Part shown: piece after piece, positions 37,243 through 46,259 of the stretch | Numbering within the stretch: position 1 is the first letter of the stretch | Layout of the letters: the number at the start of each line of letters is the position of its first letter | Source of the DNA: Streptomyces phaeochromogenes | GTDB lineage: Bacteria; Actinomycetota; Actinomycetes; Streptomycetales; Streptomycetaceae | DNA length: 64,000 nt | Assembly: GCF_001418655.1 (NCBI RefSeq) | Contig: NZ_LIQZ01000070.1 | Span: 44,811-108,810, forward strand | Direction of reading: 5' to 3' | Notes under the pieces: model-generated | What the model saw: only the letters and a program-made list of their open reading frames with translations | The model's database searches: none | What the model was told of the DNA's origin: nothing | Position numbers and translations under genes: made by a program

Positions 37243-38085
37243 GTGAGTGTCGTACCCGCCGAGGTCCTGCCCGGCGCAGCCCGTGCGGACGGGAACCGGG
37301 GCGTGGACACCGAGGACGGAGTCCGTGCCGTGGCCGGGCTCGGGCCGCGCGCGCGGCTCTGGCCGGCCCTGGCCGCCGTCTACCGGGCGCAGCTCTCCCG
37401 GGCCCGGGTGGCCAGGATCCCGCTGCTGTTCGTGGCGACCTTCCAGTCCGTCGGGATCATGGTCCTGATGCGCGGGGTCGTGGACGGCGGGGACGAGGCG
37501 CATGCCGTGGTGGCCGGTTCGTCGGTCCTCGTGGTCGCGTTCGTGGCGCTCAACCTGCTCGCCCAGTACTTCGGCCAGCTGCGTGCCAGCGGCGGCCTCG
37601 ACCACTACGCGACGCTGCCCGTGCCGCCGGCCGCCGTCGTGCTCGGCGCCGCCGCCGCGTACGCCTCCTTCACCGTGCCCGGGACCCTCGTCACCGCCGT
37701 GGTCGGCTGCATGCTCTTCGGGCTGCCGCTGACCCACCTGTGGATCCTCATCGCGGTCATCCCGCTCGCGGGCGCCGCGCTCGCCGGGCTCGGGGCGGCG
37801 CTCGGACTGCTCGCCCCGCGCCCCGAACTCGCCACGCTGCTCGGACAGTTGGGCATGTCCGCCGCGCTGCTGCTCGGCGTGCTGCCGCCGGACCGGCTGC
37901 CGTTGGTCGTCCAGTACGCGCGTGACCTGCTGCCTTCCACGTACGGCGTCGAGGCCTTCGGGCTGACCTTCGGGGCGGACCCGGACTGGGGTGTCGTCCT
38001 GCTCGACCTCGCCGTGTGCGCGGGCGTCGGCGTCGCCTCGCTGGCCGTCGCGACCTGGGCCTACCGCCGGGCGGCCGTCCGGTGA
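37243..38085 (+). CDS. ABC-2 type transporter permease
   Basis: 280-residue membrane partner of the ATPase at 36141. The GTG at 37243 has CAGGAGCC upstream. A short cytoplasmic N-terminus is followed by six predicted membrane segments (for example IPLLFVATFQSVGIMVLM, AVVAGSSVLVVAFVALNLLA and LWILIAVIPLAGAALAG). The conserved ABC-2 segment LGVLPPDRLPLVVQYARDLLPSTYG lies before the last segment. The gene pair is a simple half-size exporter. The following DUF2567 gene starts 34 bases later and may be in the same transcript. Confidence 0.85.
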   Translation: MSVVPAEVLPGAARADGNRGVDTEDGVRAVAGLGPRARLWPALAAVYRAQLSRARVARIPLLFVATFQSVGIMVLMRGVVDGGDEAHAVVAGSSVLVVAFVALNLLAQYFGQLRASGGLDHYATLPVPPAAVVLGAAAAYASFTVPGTLVTAVVGCMLFGLPLTHLWILIAVIPLAGAALAGLGAALGLLAPRPELATLLGQLGMSAALLLGVLPPDRLPLVVQYARDLLPSTYGVEAFGLTFGADPDWGVVLLDLAVCAGVGVASLAVATWAYRRAAVR

Positions 38086-38119
38086 CGCGGCCGACAGGCG
38101 GGCCTGGCACGATGTCGGT

Positions 38120-38758
38120 GTGACCGCACCGCTGACTCCGCCTCCACAGCCGAACCACCAGCCTCCGCACCACGTCTGGCAGGCGCCGCCCCCCGGGTAC
38201 GCGCCCGTTCCTGAGGAGGACGGCCCCGGGATGAAGACCGAACTGCGCGAGGCCGCCGTCATCACGGTCGCGACGGCGATCGGCGGCGTACTGCTCGGAC
38301 TGCTGTGGTGGTGGCTGGCGCCGCATGTGCCGGTGTTCTCGGACGGCGTGGATGTCTATCCCAGAGATGTGGAGGGGGAGCAGGTCATCGGCGTGGACGG
38401 CACCTTCTCCCTGCTCGCGGTCGGCTTCGGCCTGGTCACCGCGGTGGTCGTCTTCCTGCTGCGGCGTCGCGGCGGCATCCCGCTGATCGTCGCGCTCACC
38501 GTCGGAGGCATCCTCGCCTCCCTGGTCGCCTGGCGGCTGGGCATCTGGCTCGGCCCCACCCAGGACGCGCTCGCCCACGGCAAGGAGGTGGGCAAGGGCG
38601 TCACCTTCGACGCCCCCCTCGCCATCAGCGCCAAGGGCGCCCTGCTCGCCTGGTCCGTCTCGGCCCTCCTGGTCCACCTGGGCCTGACGGCCCTGTTCGC
38701 CCCGAGGGACCCGGACCCGTACCCGTTCGACCAGCCCCAGTACCCGCCGCAGGCTTGA
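38120..38758 (+). CDS. DUF2567 family membrane protein
   Basis: 212 residues from the GTG at 38120. The first about 45 residues are proline-rich and disordered (PLTPPPQPNHQPPHHVWQ). Four membrane segments follow: VITVATAIGGVLLGLLWWWL, LLAVGFGLVTAVVVFLL, PLIVALTVGGILASLVAW and ALLAWSVSALLVHLGLTALF. The extracellular loop LAPHVPVFSDGVDVYPRDVE is characteristic of the DUF2567 group found in actinobacteria, whose function is unknown. The tail PDPYPFDQPQYPPQA is proline/tyrosine-rich. Confidence 0.75.
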   Translation: MTAPLTPPPQPNHQPPHHVWQAPPPGYAPVPEEDGPGMKTELREAAVITVATAIGGVLLGLLWWWLAPHVPVFSDGVDVYPRDVEGEQVIGVDGTFSLLAVGFGLVTAVVVFLLRRRGGIPLIVALTVGGILASLVAWRLGIWLGPTQDALAHGKEVGKGVTFDAPLAISAKGALLAWSVSALLVHLGLTALFAPRDPDPYPFDQPQYPPQA

Positions 38759-38776
38759 CGGCCCCGGGCAACGGTC

Positions 38777-38851
38777 CTACGCGGGCCGATGCCCGTGGTT
38801 GGACCGCCCCTTCTTGACCCGCCACTTCCGCTTACGCGTCTTCTTCGACAT
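38777..38851 (-). CDS. bL37-like 24-residue ribosomal protein
   Basis: A very short gene: ATG at 38851, stop TAG at 38777-38779. The peptide starts MSKKTRKRKWRVKKG and ends SNHGHRPA. It is extremely basic, and the NHG-x-RP ending matches actinobacterial large-subunit protein bL37, a 24-residue protein first seen in mycobacterial ribosome structures. GAAGG lies 3-4 bases before the start. It fits exactly between the DUF2567 gene and ybaK without overlapping either. No other explanation for such a composition is obvious. The assignment rests on length, charge and this motif only. Confidence 0.68.
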   Translation of the reverse strand: MSKKTRKRKWRVKKGRSNHGHRPA

Positions 38852-38892
38852 GCCTTCGGTGCTTAACCGAAAACAGGCGCCCCGTCGAGGGT

Positions 38893-39393
38893 TCACGCAC
38901 GCCCGACCGCGGCGACCACCGCATCCGTGAGCTTCGCCAGATCCTCCGGAGCGAGCTCCACCTCAAGCCCCCGCCGCCCCGCGGACACACAGACGGTGGC
39001 GTGGGCCGAGGCCGACGCGTCCAGCACCGTACGCAGCCGCTTCCGCTGCCCGAGCGGCGAGATGCCCCCACGCACATACCCGCTGGAGCGCTCCGCGGCG
39101 GCCGGATCGGCCATCGCGGCCCGCTTGCCGCCCACCGCCGAGGCCAGCGCCTTGAGGTCGAGCGAGCCGGCCACCGGCACGACGGCGACGGTGAGCTCCC
39201 CGTCGACGTCCGCGACCAGCGTCTTGAAGACCCGGTCCGGTGAGACGCCCATCGCCTCGGCCGCCTCCTCCCCGTACGAGGGGTGCGAGGGGTCGTGCTC
39301 GTAGGAGTGGACCGTGAACTCGACGCCCGCCGCGGTGAGCGCCACGGTCGCCGGTGTCCCTCCCGGCTGCTGCTTCTTCGACTTCTTCGCCAT
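38893..39393 (-). CDS. ybaK: YbaK-type aminoacyl-tRNA deacylase
   Basis: 166-residue YbaK/EbsC protein, expected to hydrolyse mischarged Cys-tRNA-Pro (trans-editing). The start MAKKSKKQQPGG is a basic tail, then TPATVALTAAGVEFTVHSYE, GEEAAEAMGVSPDRVFKTLV with the conserved lysine of the active site (FKTLV), VVPVAGSLDLKALASAVGGK and the RGGISPLGQRK segment typical of YbaK. The ATG at 39393 is the only sensible start. The bL37-like gene follows 41 bases downstream on the same strand, so the two translation-related genes may share a transcript. Confidence 0.9.
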   Translation of the reverse strand: MAKKSKKQQPGGTPATVALTAAGVEFTVHSYEHDPSHPSYGEEAAEAMGVSPDRVFKTLVADVDGELTVAVVPVAGSLDLKALASAVGGKRAAMADPAAAERSSGYVRGGISPLGQRKRLRTVLDASASAHATVCVSAGRRGLEVELAPEDLAKLTDAVVAAVGRA

Positions 39394-39425
39394 GGGCCCG
39401 CATCATCCCAGACGGCCGAAACGAG

Positions 39426-39463
39426 GCCGCCCCCGCCCGGAACGGTGTCCGGGCGGGGGCGGC
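39426..39463 (-). terminator. Terminator after the small secreted protein gene
   Basis: GCCGCCCCCGCCCGGA (39426-39441), a 6-base loop, and TCCGGGCGGGGGCGGC (39448-39463): a perfect 16-bp stem. On the minus strand it follows the stop at 39497 and precedes ybaK. Confidence 0.85.
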
Positions 39464-39496
39464 GGGCGACGGTCCTTGGTCAGAGGCCGACCTGGG

Positions 39497-39895
39497 TCAG
39501 CAGGTTGCCCACGGGGTCTCGAAGGTCCCCTGCCCGGAGACCTTGATGAGTCCCTTCCAGTCCACGTCGCACCGGTAGCTCATGTTCCAGGTGCTGACGG
39601 CCCGCTCATGGAGGCTGATGCTCTTCGTCCCGCCGTAGGTGGGGCTGCCGCCGGCGGTGGTGCGGTATCCGAGCTGCGCGCTGATCGTCCCGCCGCCGGA
39701 CTTCGTGTAGAAGACCTCGACGCGGCTGGGGCTCGTGTTCAAGGAGATGCAGAGCTCCCCGTTGCTCAGGCTTGTGCACTCGACCCGGGCCTGGATTCCC
39801 ACGTCCTTGGACTCGGACGCGTGGGCGGGTGCGATCAAAAGCGTCGAACCAGCCGCCATACAGGCGGCGACGGTCAGAATGCTCCGACGGCTCAT
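39497..39895 (-). CDS. Small secreted protein, function unknown
   Basis: 132 residues from the ATG at 39895 (GGGGGAACAACCAG upstream). A Sec signal peptide is clear: MSRRSILTVAACMAAGS, a hydrophobic core LLIAP, and cleavage after AHA. The mature part of about 104 residues carries four cysteines (RVECTS, ELCIS, SYRCDVD and the last residue in PWATC), which could make two disulphides. It is rich in Ser/Thr/Gly beta-type sequence (YTKSGGGTISAQLGY). I recognise no family. It has its own terminator. The gene is less strictly core-like than its neighbours and may be lineage-specific. Confidence 0.78.
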   Translation of the reverse strand: MSRRSILTVAACMAAGSTLLIAPAHASESKDVGIQARVECTSLSNGELCISLNTSPSRVEVFYTKSGGGTISAQLGYRTTAGGSPTYGGTKSISLHERAVSTWNMSYRCDVDWKGLIKVSGQGTFETPWATC

Positions 39896-40029
39896 CTGGT
39901 TGTTCCCCCAACACTCGGTGGTCATGACCATGATCACGACCGTGGAGGGAAGATCATAAACGCGCCGAACGCCTGTTCTCCATGGGTTTTGGGCCATCCC
40001 GATTGACTGATTCCGCCCCCCCCGCAGCC

Positions 40030-40770
40030 TCAGTTGAGACTCGTCGGCCCCCGCGTCAGCTCCGAGGCGGGCAGCGACGGCAGGTTGCGGATGATCGCGG
40101 TCTCCGCGCGCAGCAGCGTCAGCTCCTCGCGGAGGCGGGACGCCGTGTCCGGGGCCTGGAGCAGCCGCTGCTTCGCCGGTACGTCGAGCATCGCCGCGGC
40201 GGCGACCAGGTACGAGACGACGGCCGGCTCGTCCGGCAGCTCCGCCCCGGTCGACAGGGACCGTTCCCGGGCCCCCGCGAGCCGCTTCTGATACTGCCTG
40301 AAGGCCCGCAGCACGCCCTGGGCCAGCGCGCCGGCCTCCTCGCCGGGGTCTTCGTCCAGCTCCTCCAGTTCGGCCGTCAGAAAGGCACCGGAGGCGTCCA
40401 CGGAGAGCAGCCGCACCCGGGTCGTCCCGGTGGCCAGCACCTCGAAGCTGCCGTCGGCCCGCTCCCGGATGGTCGCCGCGTCCGCGACGCACCCGACCTC
40501 GTGGAAGGCCTTCGCCGGGTCGTCGCCGAAGCCGGCCGCGGGCCCGCGCTGGGGTACGGCGGTCTGGTCCGGCATGCCGGGCGCGGTGGACGCGACCTCG
40601 TGGCCGTCGCGGATGGCGACGACGACGAACCGGCGCGGATCGTCCTCGGGAGTCTTCAGCAGCTCGCGCATCATCGCGCGATAGCGCTCCTCGAAGACGT
40701 TCAGGGGCAGTACGAGCCCGGGGAACAGCACCGAGTTCAGGGGGAAGAGGGGGAGCCGGACGGTGGTCAC
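40030..40770 (-). CDS. LON N-terminal substrate-binding domain protein
   Basis: 246-residue stand-alone LON (LAN) domain protein, without the AAA+ or protease parts of Lon. It begins TTVRLPLFPLNSVLFPGLVL and continues LNVFEERYRAMMRELL, the conserved N-terminal hallmark. GCVADAATIRERADGSFEVL and ATGTTRVRLLSVDASGAFL are also typical. The helical C-terminal part (about 140-246) matches Lon's helical region. The GTG at 40770 is the start. The biological role of these proteins in actinobacteria is unknown; substrate recognition or adaptor work is inferred. The stop of the upstream hypothetical gene is only 11 bases away, so they are likely co-transcribed. Confidence 0.85.
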   Translation of the reverse strand: MTTVRLPLFPLNSVLFPGLVLPLNVFEERYRAMMRELLKTPEDDPRRFVVVAIRDGHEVASTAPGMPDQTAVPQRGPAAGFGDDPAKAFHEVGCVADAATIRERADGSFEVLATGTTRVRLLSVDASGAFLTAELEELDEDPGEEAGALAQGVLRAFRQYQKRLAGARERSLSTGAELPDEPAVVSYLVAAAAMLDVPAKQRLLQAPDTASRLREELTLLRAETAIIRNLPSLPASELTRGPTSLN

Positions 40771-40781
40771 GACGAGAAAGC

Positions 40782-41837
40782 CTAATGGTCACCGGAGGGC
40801 GCACGTCCGCCGTGCTCACTCCGTGGATACGGAAGATCCCCGTTCCGTAGTTTCAGGGGCATGCCCGAGGCCACCTCGATCCGTATCCCGTCGCGCAGTT
40901 CGAGGAACTGGCCGAGCGGGTCGTCCGAGACGCGGTCCCAGGGGAACGAGGTGGCGTACGGCCCGATCCGGTGCAGCTCCGCAAGCGCGTCCTGCCAGCG
41001 TTCCAGGCGGATCAGCACGTAGGTGAGCAGGTTGCGGACCTCCGCGGGCCAGGGGTCGGCGGTCGCGTACTCCCCGGAGACGGCGATCGCGAGGTCGGCC
41101 GCCGTGTCGAGGCGTTCGCGCGGCACGGCCGCTCCGCCGCCCTCGGTCAGATACGCGAAGGCCGCGCGCACCGGCAGGGCCTGGACGAGGGAGCCGGGCA
41201 GCGCGTCCTGCGCGGCCCGCTCGGCGAAGTCGAAGCACTCGCGGTGTGAGCCGTACCAGGCCGCGGACAGGTACTGGAGGGCGGCCACATGGCAGCCGTA
41301 GTGGTGCGGGGAGCGGCGTACGGCCTCGGCCCACAGCCGCTCGAACGCGGTGTGCGGGGTGTTCGTGCCCCGGGCGTGGTCGAGCGCGATGCGCCACGGC
41401 ACCGGATCGCGTGGGTCGCCCTCGGCGGCGGCGGTGATCAGCGGCGCGACCTGGCGCAGCAGCTCGGCGCGGGCCGGCGACTCCCAGCCCCGGCACACCG
41501 CGAGTTCGGCCTTGACCAGCAGCGCGTCCGGGTCGTGCGGGGCGTCGGAGCACCAGTCGTCGAACCACTCCGTCCGGGAGCGCGCGAAGGCGGCGAGCCG
41601 GGTCGCGTACCGGTCCCGGTTCTCCCACTCGGCGGCCTCCCGGGTGGTGGACAGCAGCTTCGCCGCGGTCCCGTACTCGCCGCGGCCCGCGGCGACGAGC
41701 GCCGGTCCGAGCCGCTCGTCGGGCGCGTCGAGCAGTACCTCGTCGTCGGCGGGCAGACCGGCGGCGAGGCGCGAAGTGTTCCGCGCCATCCGTGCCGTAC
41801 GGAGGAACGCGCGCAGCAGTGCCATGGTGTTGCCCAT
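40782..41837 (-). CDS. Uncharacterised alpha-helical (TPR-like) protein
   Basis: About 351 residues from the ATG at 41837 (MGNTMALLRAFLRTARMARN); an ATG at 41825 is an alternative. Neither has a strong ribosome binding site. The sequence is helical with repeated Ala/Leu/Arg-rich pairs of helices (RLGPALVAAGRGEYGTAAKL, LLVKAELAVCRGWESPARAE, YVLIRLERWQDALAELHRIG), suggesting tetratricopeptide-like repeats and a scaffold role. There are no membrane segments. It is found next to the LON-domain gene; I do not recognise a defined family. Confidence 0.7.
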   Translation of the reverse strand: MGNTMALLRAFLRTARMARNTSRLAAGLPADDEVLLDAPDERLGPALVAAGRGEYGTAAKLLSTTREAAEWENRDRYATRLAAFARSRTEWFDDWCSDAPHDPDALLVKAELAVCRGWESPARAELLRQVAPLITAAAEGDPRDPVPWRIALDHARGTNTPHTAFERLWAEAVRRSPHHYGCHVAALQYLSAAWYGSHRECFDFAERAAQDALPGSLVQALPVRAAFAYLTEGGGAAVPRERLDTAADLAIAVSGEYATADPWPAEVRNLLTYVLIRLERWQDALAELHRIGPYATSFPWDRVSDDPLGQFLELRDGIRIEVASGMPLKLRNGDLPYPRSEHGGRAPSGDH

Positions 41838-42010
41838 TGAAAACCCGCAGGTCGGACGGGTGCCAGGGGGTACGCGGTGACGCTTTTGTAACCGTATTTT
41901 GGTTGCGTGCGGAATGGTCAAGGCCAGGTAAAAGGTGACTGTTGTTCATGTGTCAAGCAGCTGTGCGCGACCCGGGAGAGAGCCCTGCTCAGCCCCTGCC
42001 CGGCCCCTGC

Positions 42011-43594
42011 TCATCCCCTGCGCAGCATCCGTGTCGCGCCCGCCGCCACCGTCGTGGCGAGGACCCAGCCCAGCAGGATCACCACCGCGGACAGCCACTG
42101 CCAGCCGCCGCGCAGCTGCCAGAAGCCGACCTGGCCGAGATCGATGACCGGGAGCAGCAGATCCAGGGCGAACAGCGACGCGTTCCACGGCGGATGTTCG
42201 CCGCTTTTGAGCGGCGGATGGTCGGCATGTGCGAAGGCTATGGAGGTCGCCGCCCACAGCACGGCCATCCACACGGCCGCCCGCCCCGGCCGGTACCCGT
42301 AGGCGACCGTCCAGTCCTGCGCGTACCCCCAGAGCTTGGCGGCGATCGGCAGGTTCTCGCGCCGGTGGCGCTGCTTGGCGAGCAGCACCTCCCGGGCGTC
42401 CTCGTCCTCGCCGCCGTTGCGCAGCACGGTCGCCAGCCGCTCGTACGGCTCCGGGTTGTACTCCGGAGTCGCCGCGGCCACCCACTCCAGGCGCCGGGCG
42501 AGCGGGAACGGGCCGCGCGGCACGAGGTACTCGTACTGGAAGCCGCCCATCTGCAGCTGGCCCGCGCCCGGCCAGCTGGTCGCCTGGTCCATCAGGTTGA
42601 CCACCTTCGCGCCGTTCAGCACGACCCGTCCGCGCTGTGGCCGCTCGCCGAGGAAGCGCAGCTCGGGCACCTGGACGCGGCGCAGTGAGACCTCCTGGCC
42701 GTCCCGCAGTATGAGGCGGGCCTGCTCGAAGTCGACCGCGTCCCCGAACCGGCCGTCGTCGAGCCGGATCCCGCCCTCGCACTCGAACCGCTGGACGCGG
42801 GTGCCGCGCGCCGGGGTGCGGCCACTGGTGTGGAGGGGGTCGCCCACGCTCGCCGGGGTCAGGTACAGCGTGCGCTCGACGGTCAGCTGCGGTGCGTTCA
42901 GCGCGCGGCGGCTCCCGTACGGGTTCGCCAGCCGGCTGCCGCGCAGGCTCAGCGAGACGCCGACCTTCGCGCCGCGCAGGCTCAGCTCGCCGTGCGACTC
43001 CAGCATCTCGGCCTGGAGGTCCTGCCCGACGGTCATCCCGTCGCCGGTGAGGGAGCGCCCGCGCCGGTCCCGGTAGACGATCGCCTGGTTGAGCAGCAGG
43101 TCCGTGCCGATGTGCGCGTCCGTGAGGCGTACGCCGTTGTGGAAGCGGCAGCGCGGCAGATGCAGATCGCCCTCGGTGTGCACCCGGGCCGCCTCAAGAC
43201 GCGGCACCGCGCAGTCCACCAGGCGCACGGTCGTGAACCGGGCCTCCGGCAGCAGGACCTCCTTCTCGAACCGGCAGCCCTTGATCTCGACGTACGGCTC
43301 GATCGTGCCGCCCGCGAGGTCGAGCACGTCGACGATCTGGACGCCGGTCAGCTTGAGGGAGGCGACGCGGCCGTCGAGCGCGGGCGGTCCGTCCAGCAGC
43401 AGCCAGGCCACTATCCGCGCCCGCACACAGCGCTCGGGGCCCCATGGATGGCCGCCGTGCGGATCATCGATGGTCGTGTCCCCGGCGCGCAGGTCGTACA
43501 CGCTGCCGTTGCGGAACGCCTGCCACATCCCGGCTTCGGCGGCGGTCAGGTCATCGGGCAGTTCTCCGGCGCGGACGCCGGCCCCCTGGGTCAC
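42011..43594 (-). CDS. Membrane-anchored protein with repetitive beta-helix-like region, function unknown
   Basis: 527 residues from the GTG at 43594, preceded by GGAGAAAGGGAAGACC. After a helical start (AAEAGMWQAFRNGSVYDLR), residues about 60-370 read as a series of short repeats with regularly spaced Leu/Val and Arg/Asp (LKLTGVQIVDVLDLAG, IEIKG-type turns, LSLRGAKVGVSLSLRGSRLA), resembling pentapeptide-repeat or bactofilin-like beta-helices. Then comes a helical stretch (EDEDAREVLLAKQRHRRENL) and three to four C-terminal membrane segments (VWMAVLWAATSIAFA, WLSAVVILLGWVLATTV). The enzymatic role, if any, is unknown. It is divergent from hisD. Confidence 0.78.
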   Translation of the reverse strand: MTQGAGVRAGELPDDLTAAEAGMWQAFRNGSVYDLRAGDTTIDDPHGGHPWGPERCVRARIVAWLLLDGPPALDGRVASLKLTGVQIVDVLDLAGGTIEPYVEIKGCRFEKEVLLPEARFTTVRLVDCAVPRLEAARVHTEGDLHLPRCRFHNGVRLTDAHIGTDLLLNQAIVYRDRRGRSLTGDGMTVGQDLQAEMLESHGELSLRGAKVGVSLSLRGSRLANPYGSRRALNAPQLTVERTLYLTPASVGDPLHTSGRTPARGTRVQRFECEGGIRLDDGRFGDAVDFEQARLILRDGQEVSLRRVQVPELRFLGERPQRGRVVLNGAKVVNLMDQATSWPGAGQLQMGGFQYEYLVPRGPFPLARRLEWVAAATPEYNPEPYERLATVLRNGGEDEDAREVLLAKQRHRRENLPIAAKLWGYAQDWTVAYGYRPGRAAVWMAVLWAATSIAFAHADHPPLKSGEHPPWNASLFALDLLLPVIDLGQVGFWQLRGGWQWLSAVVILLGWVLATTVAAGATRMLRRG

Positions 43595-43749
43595 GGTCTT
43601 CCCTTTCTCCCCCGCTACTCGCGGGTTTCGTACAGTCGTTCCTGTGATGCCCGCTGAGTGACGGCCTGAACGCCAGTGGTGAAGGCGATCTTCCGGAACC
43701 CGCGCCATGCGCGAAATCGGGCCACGTGCCGACCGGTGATCCACAGCCC

Positions 43750-43766
43750 GTATCAGCGATTGATAC
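43750..43766. promoter_or_regulatory. Short inverted repeat upstream of hisD
   Basis: GTATCA (43750-43755) and TGATAC (43761-43766) flank GCGAT, about 41 bases before the hisD GTG, in the 212-base divergent region 43595-43806. The position and AT-richness suit an operator or the -10 region of the his promoter. No known regulator can be assigned. Confidence 0.4.
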
Positions 43767-43806
43767 AGCCGTCCGGCGCTCGAACCCCGTCTGAGAGAAT
43801 TGGTTC

Positions 43807-45129
43807 GTGATCTCCCGAATCGATCTGCGCGGCGACGCCCTCCCCGAGGGCTCCGCTCTGCGCGACCTGTTGCCCCGAGCCGACTTCGACGTTTCGGCCG
43901 CACTGGAGAAGGTGCGTCCGATCTGCGAGGCCGTGCATCATCGGGGAGACGCGGCGCTGATCGACTACGCGGAGAAGTTCGACGGCGTACGCCTGGAGTC
44001 CGTCCGCGTCCCGGCGCGGGCGCTCACCGACGCGCTGGAGCGGCTCGATCCGGCCGTCCGCGCGGCCCTGGAGGAGTCGATCCGCCGCGCCCGCATCGTC
44101 CACCGCGAGCAGCGCCGCACCACGCACACCACCCAGGTCGTGCCCGGCGGCTCGGTCACCGAGAAGTGGGTGCCGGTCGACCGGGTCGGGCTGTACGCGC
44201 CCGGCGGCAGGTCCGTCTACCCGTCGTCCGTGATCATGAACGTGGTCCCGGCGCAGGAGGCGGGCGTCGAGTCGATCGCGCTTGCCTCGCCCGCCCAGTC
44301 CGAGTTCGGCGGTCTGCCGCACCCGACGATCCTGGCCGCCTGCGCGCTGCTCGGGATCGACGAGGTGTACGCGGCCGGTGGTGCGACCGCCGTCGCGATG
44401 TTCGCGTACGGCACCGAGTCCTGCCCGCCCGCCAACATGGTCACGGGCCCGGGCAACATCTGGGTCGCCGCCGCCAAGCGCTACTTCGCGGGAAAGATCG
44501 GCATCGACGCCGAGGCCGGTCCGACCGAGATCGCGATCCTCGCCGACGAGAGCGCCGACCCGGTGCACGTCGCGTCCGACCTGATCAGCCAGGCGGAGCA
44601 CGACCCGCTGGCCGCAGCCGTCCTGGTCACCGACTCGGTCGCGCTGGCCGACGCGGTGCAGAAGGAGCTGGAGCCGCAGGTCGCGGCCACCAAGCACATC
44701 GAGGACCGGATCGTCCCGGCGCTGGGCGGCAGGCAGTCCGCGATCGTGCTGGTGGACGGCGTGGACGAGGGCCTGCGGGTCGTCAACGCGTACGGCGCCG
44801 AGCACCTGGAGATCCAGACCGCCGACGCGAGCGCGGTCGCCGACCGGGTCCGCAACGCCGGTGCGGTCTTCGTCGGCCCCTGGGCGCCCGTCTCGCTGGG
44901 CGACTACGCGGCCGGCTCCAACCACGTCCTCCCGACCGGCGGCTGCGCCTGCCACTCCTCGGGTCTGTCGGTCCAGTCCTTCCTGCGCGGGATCCACATC
45001 GTCGACTACACACGCGACGCCCTCGCGGAGGTGGCCCACCACGTGGTGGCGCTCGCCGAGGCCGAAGACCTCCCCGCCCACGGTGCCGCCGTCAAGGCAA
45101 GGTTCGACTGGAAGGTGCCCAGCAAGTGA
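43807..45129 (+). CDS. hisD: HisD, histidinol dehydrogenase
   Basis: Zinc- and NAD-dependent enzyme for the last two steps of histidine synthesis (histidinol to histidine). 440 residues from the GTG at 43807. Signatures are [35 protein letters not shown], the NAD-site region [33 protein letters not shown], and the zinc/catalytic [16 protein letters not shown]. The late [20 protein letters not shown] is also typical. First gene of the his operon; the stop overlaps hisC (GTGA). Confidence 0.97.
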   Translation: MISRIDLRGDALPEGSALRDLLPRADFDVSAALEKVRPICEAVHHRGDAALIDYAEKFDGVRLESVRVPARALTDALERLDPAVRAALEESIRRARIVHREQRRTTHTTQVVPGGSVTEKWVPVDRVGLYAPGGRSVYPSSVIMNVVPAQEAGVESIALASPAQSEFGGLPHPTILAACALLGIDEVYAAGGATAVAMFAYGTESCPPANMVTGPGNIWVAAAKRYFAGKIGIDAEAGPTEIAILADESADPVHVASDLISQAEHDPLAAAVLVTDSVALADAVQKELEPQVAATKHIEDRIVPALGGRQSAIVLVDGVDEGLRVVNAYGAEHLEIQTADASAVADRVRNAGAVFVGPWAPVSLGDYAAGSNHVLPTGGCACHSSGLSVQSFLRGIHIVDYTRDALAEVAHHVVALAEAEDLPAHGAAVKARFDWKVPSK

Positions 45130-46259
45130 CCGGCAACCCCTCCTTGTCCCCTTGGGACGAGCTCCCCGTACGCGACGAGCTGCGCGGCAAGTCCCCGTAC
45201 GGCGCGCCCCAACTCGACGTCCCCGTACGGCTGAACACGAACGAGAACCCGTACCCGCTGCCCGACGCGCTCGTCGAGCGGATCGTCGAGCGGGTGCGCG
45301 AGGCGGCCCGGAACCTCAACCGCTACCCCGACCGGGACGCGGTCGAGCTGCGCACCGAGCTGGCCAAGTACCTGACAAAGACCGGCAAGTACGCGGTCGG
45401 CCTCCAGAACGTGTGGGCGGCCAACGGCTCGAACGAGGTCATCCAGCAGCTGCTGCAGACCTTCGGCGGGCCCGGCCGCACGGCGATCGGCTTCGAGCCC
45501 TCGTACTCGATGCACGGCCTGATCTCGCGCGGCACCGGCACCGGATGGATCTCCGGCCCCCGCAACGAGGACTTCACGATCGACCGCGCGGCCTCCGAGC
45601 GGGCGATCGCCGAGAACAAGCCCGACGTCGTCTTCATCACCACCCCCAACAACCCCACGGGCAACGCGGTTCCGGCCGAGACGGTCCTCGCGCTGTACGA
45701 GGCCGCGCAGGCGGCGAAGCCGTCGATGGTCGTGGTCGACGAGGCGTACATCGAGTTCAGCCACGGCGAATCGCTGCTTCCGCTGCTCGAAGGTCGGCCG
45801 AATCTCGTCGTCTCGCGGACCATGTCGAAGGCGTTCGGCGCGGCCGGGCTGCGCCTCGGCTATCTCGCCGCGCACCCGGCGGTCGTGGACGCCGTCCAGC
45901 TCGTACGGCTGCCGTACCACCTGTCGGCCGTCGCCCAGGCGACCGCGCTGGCCGCCCTGGAGCACACCGACACGCTGCTGAAGTACGTCGAGCAGCTGAA
46001 GACCGAGCGGGACCGGCTCGTCCTCGAACTGCGGGCGATCGGCTTCGACGTGACCGAGTCCGACGCGAACTTCGTGCAGTTCGGGCGGTTCGACGGCGAG
46101 AACGGCTCCCACGAGGCCTGGCAGAAGATCCTCGACCGGGGCGTCCTGGTCCGGGACAACGGCGTACCGGGGTGGCTGCGGGTCAGCGCCGGAACCCCCG
46201 CCGAAAACGACGCGTTCCTCGACGCGGTACGTGAACTGAAGAAGGAGCAGAGCGCATGA
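45126..46259 (+). CDS. hisC: HisC, histidinol-phosphate aminotransferase
   Basis: PLP-dependent class I/II aminotransferase that makes histidinol phosphate from imidazole-acetol phosphate and glutamate. 377 residues; the GTG at 45126 overlaps the hisD stop and gives [37 protein letters not shown] is the conserved N-terminal substrate motif. [28 protein letters not shown] (Asp/Tyr of the PLP site) and [17 protein letters not shown] (Schiff-base lysine) are all present. The stop overlaps hisB by 4 bases. Confidence 0.97.
   Translation: MTGNPSLSPWDELPVRDELRGKSPYGAPQLDVPVRLNTNENPYPLPDALVERIVERVREAARNLNRYPDRDAVELRTELAKYLTKTGKYAVGLQNVWAANGSNEVIQQLLQTFGGPGRTAIGFEPSYSMHGLISRGTGTGWISGPRNEDFTIDRAASERAIAENKPDVVFITTPNNPTGNAVPAETVLALYEAAQAAKPSMVVVDEAYIEFSHGESLLPLLEGRPNLVVSRTMSKAFGAAGLRLGYLAAHPAVVDAVQLVRLPYHLSAVAQATALAALEHTDTLLKYVEQLKTERDRLVLELRAIGFDVTESDANFVQFGRFDGENGSHEAWQKILDRGVLVRDNGVPGWLRVSAGTPAENDAFLDAVRELKKEQSA

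Noticed and set aside
43800..46259. An 819-codon frame that appears to fuse an extension to HisC
   Set aside because: The upstream part is hisD read in the wrong frame. The real hisC start at 45126 overlaps the hisD stop.
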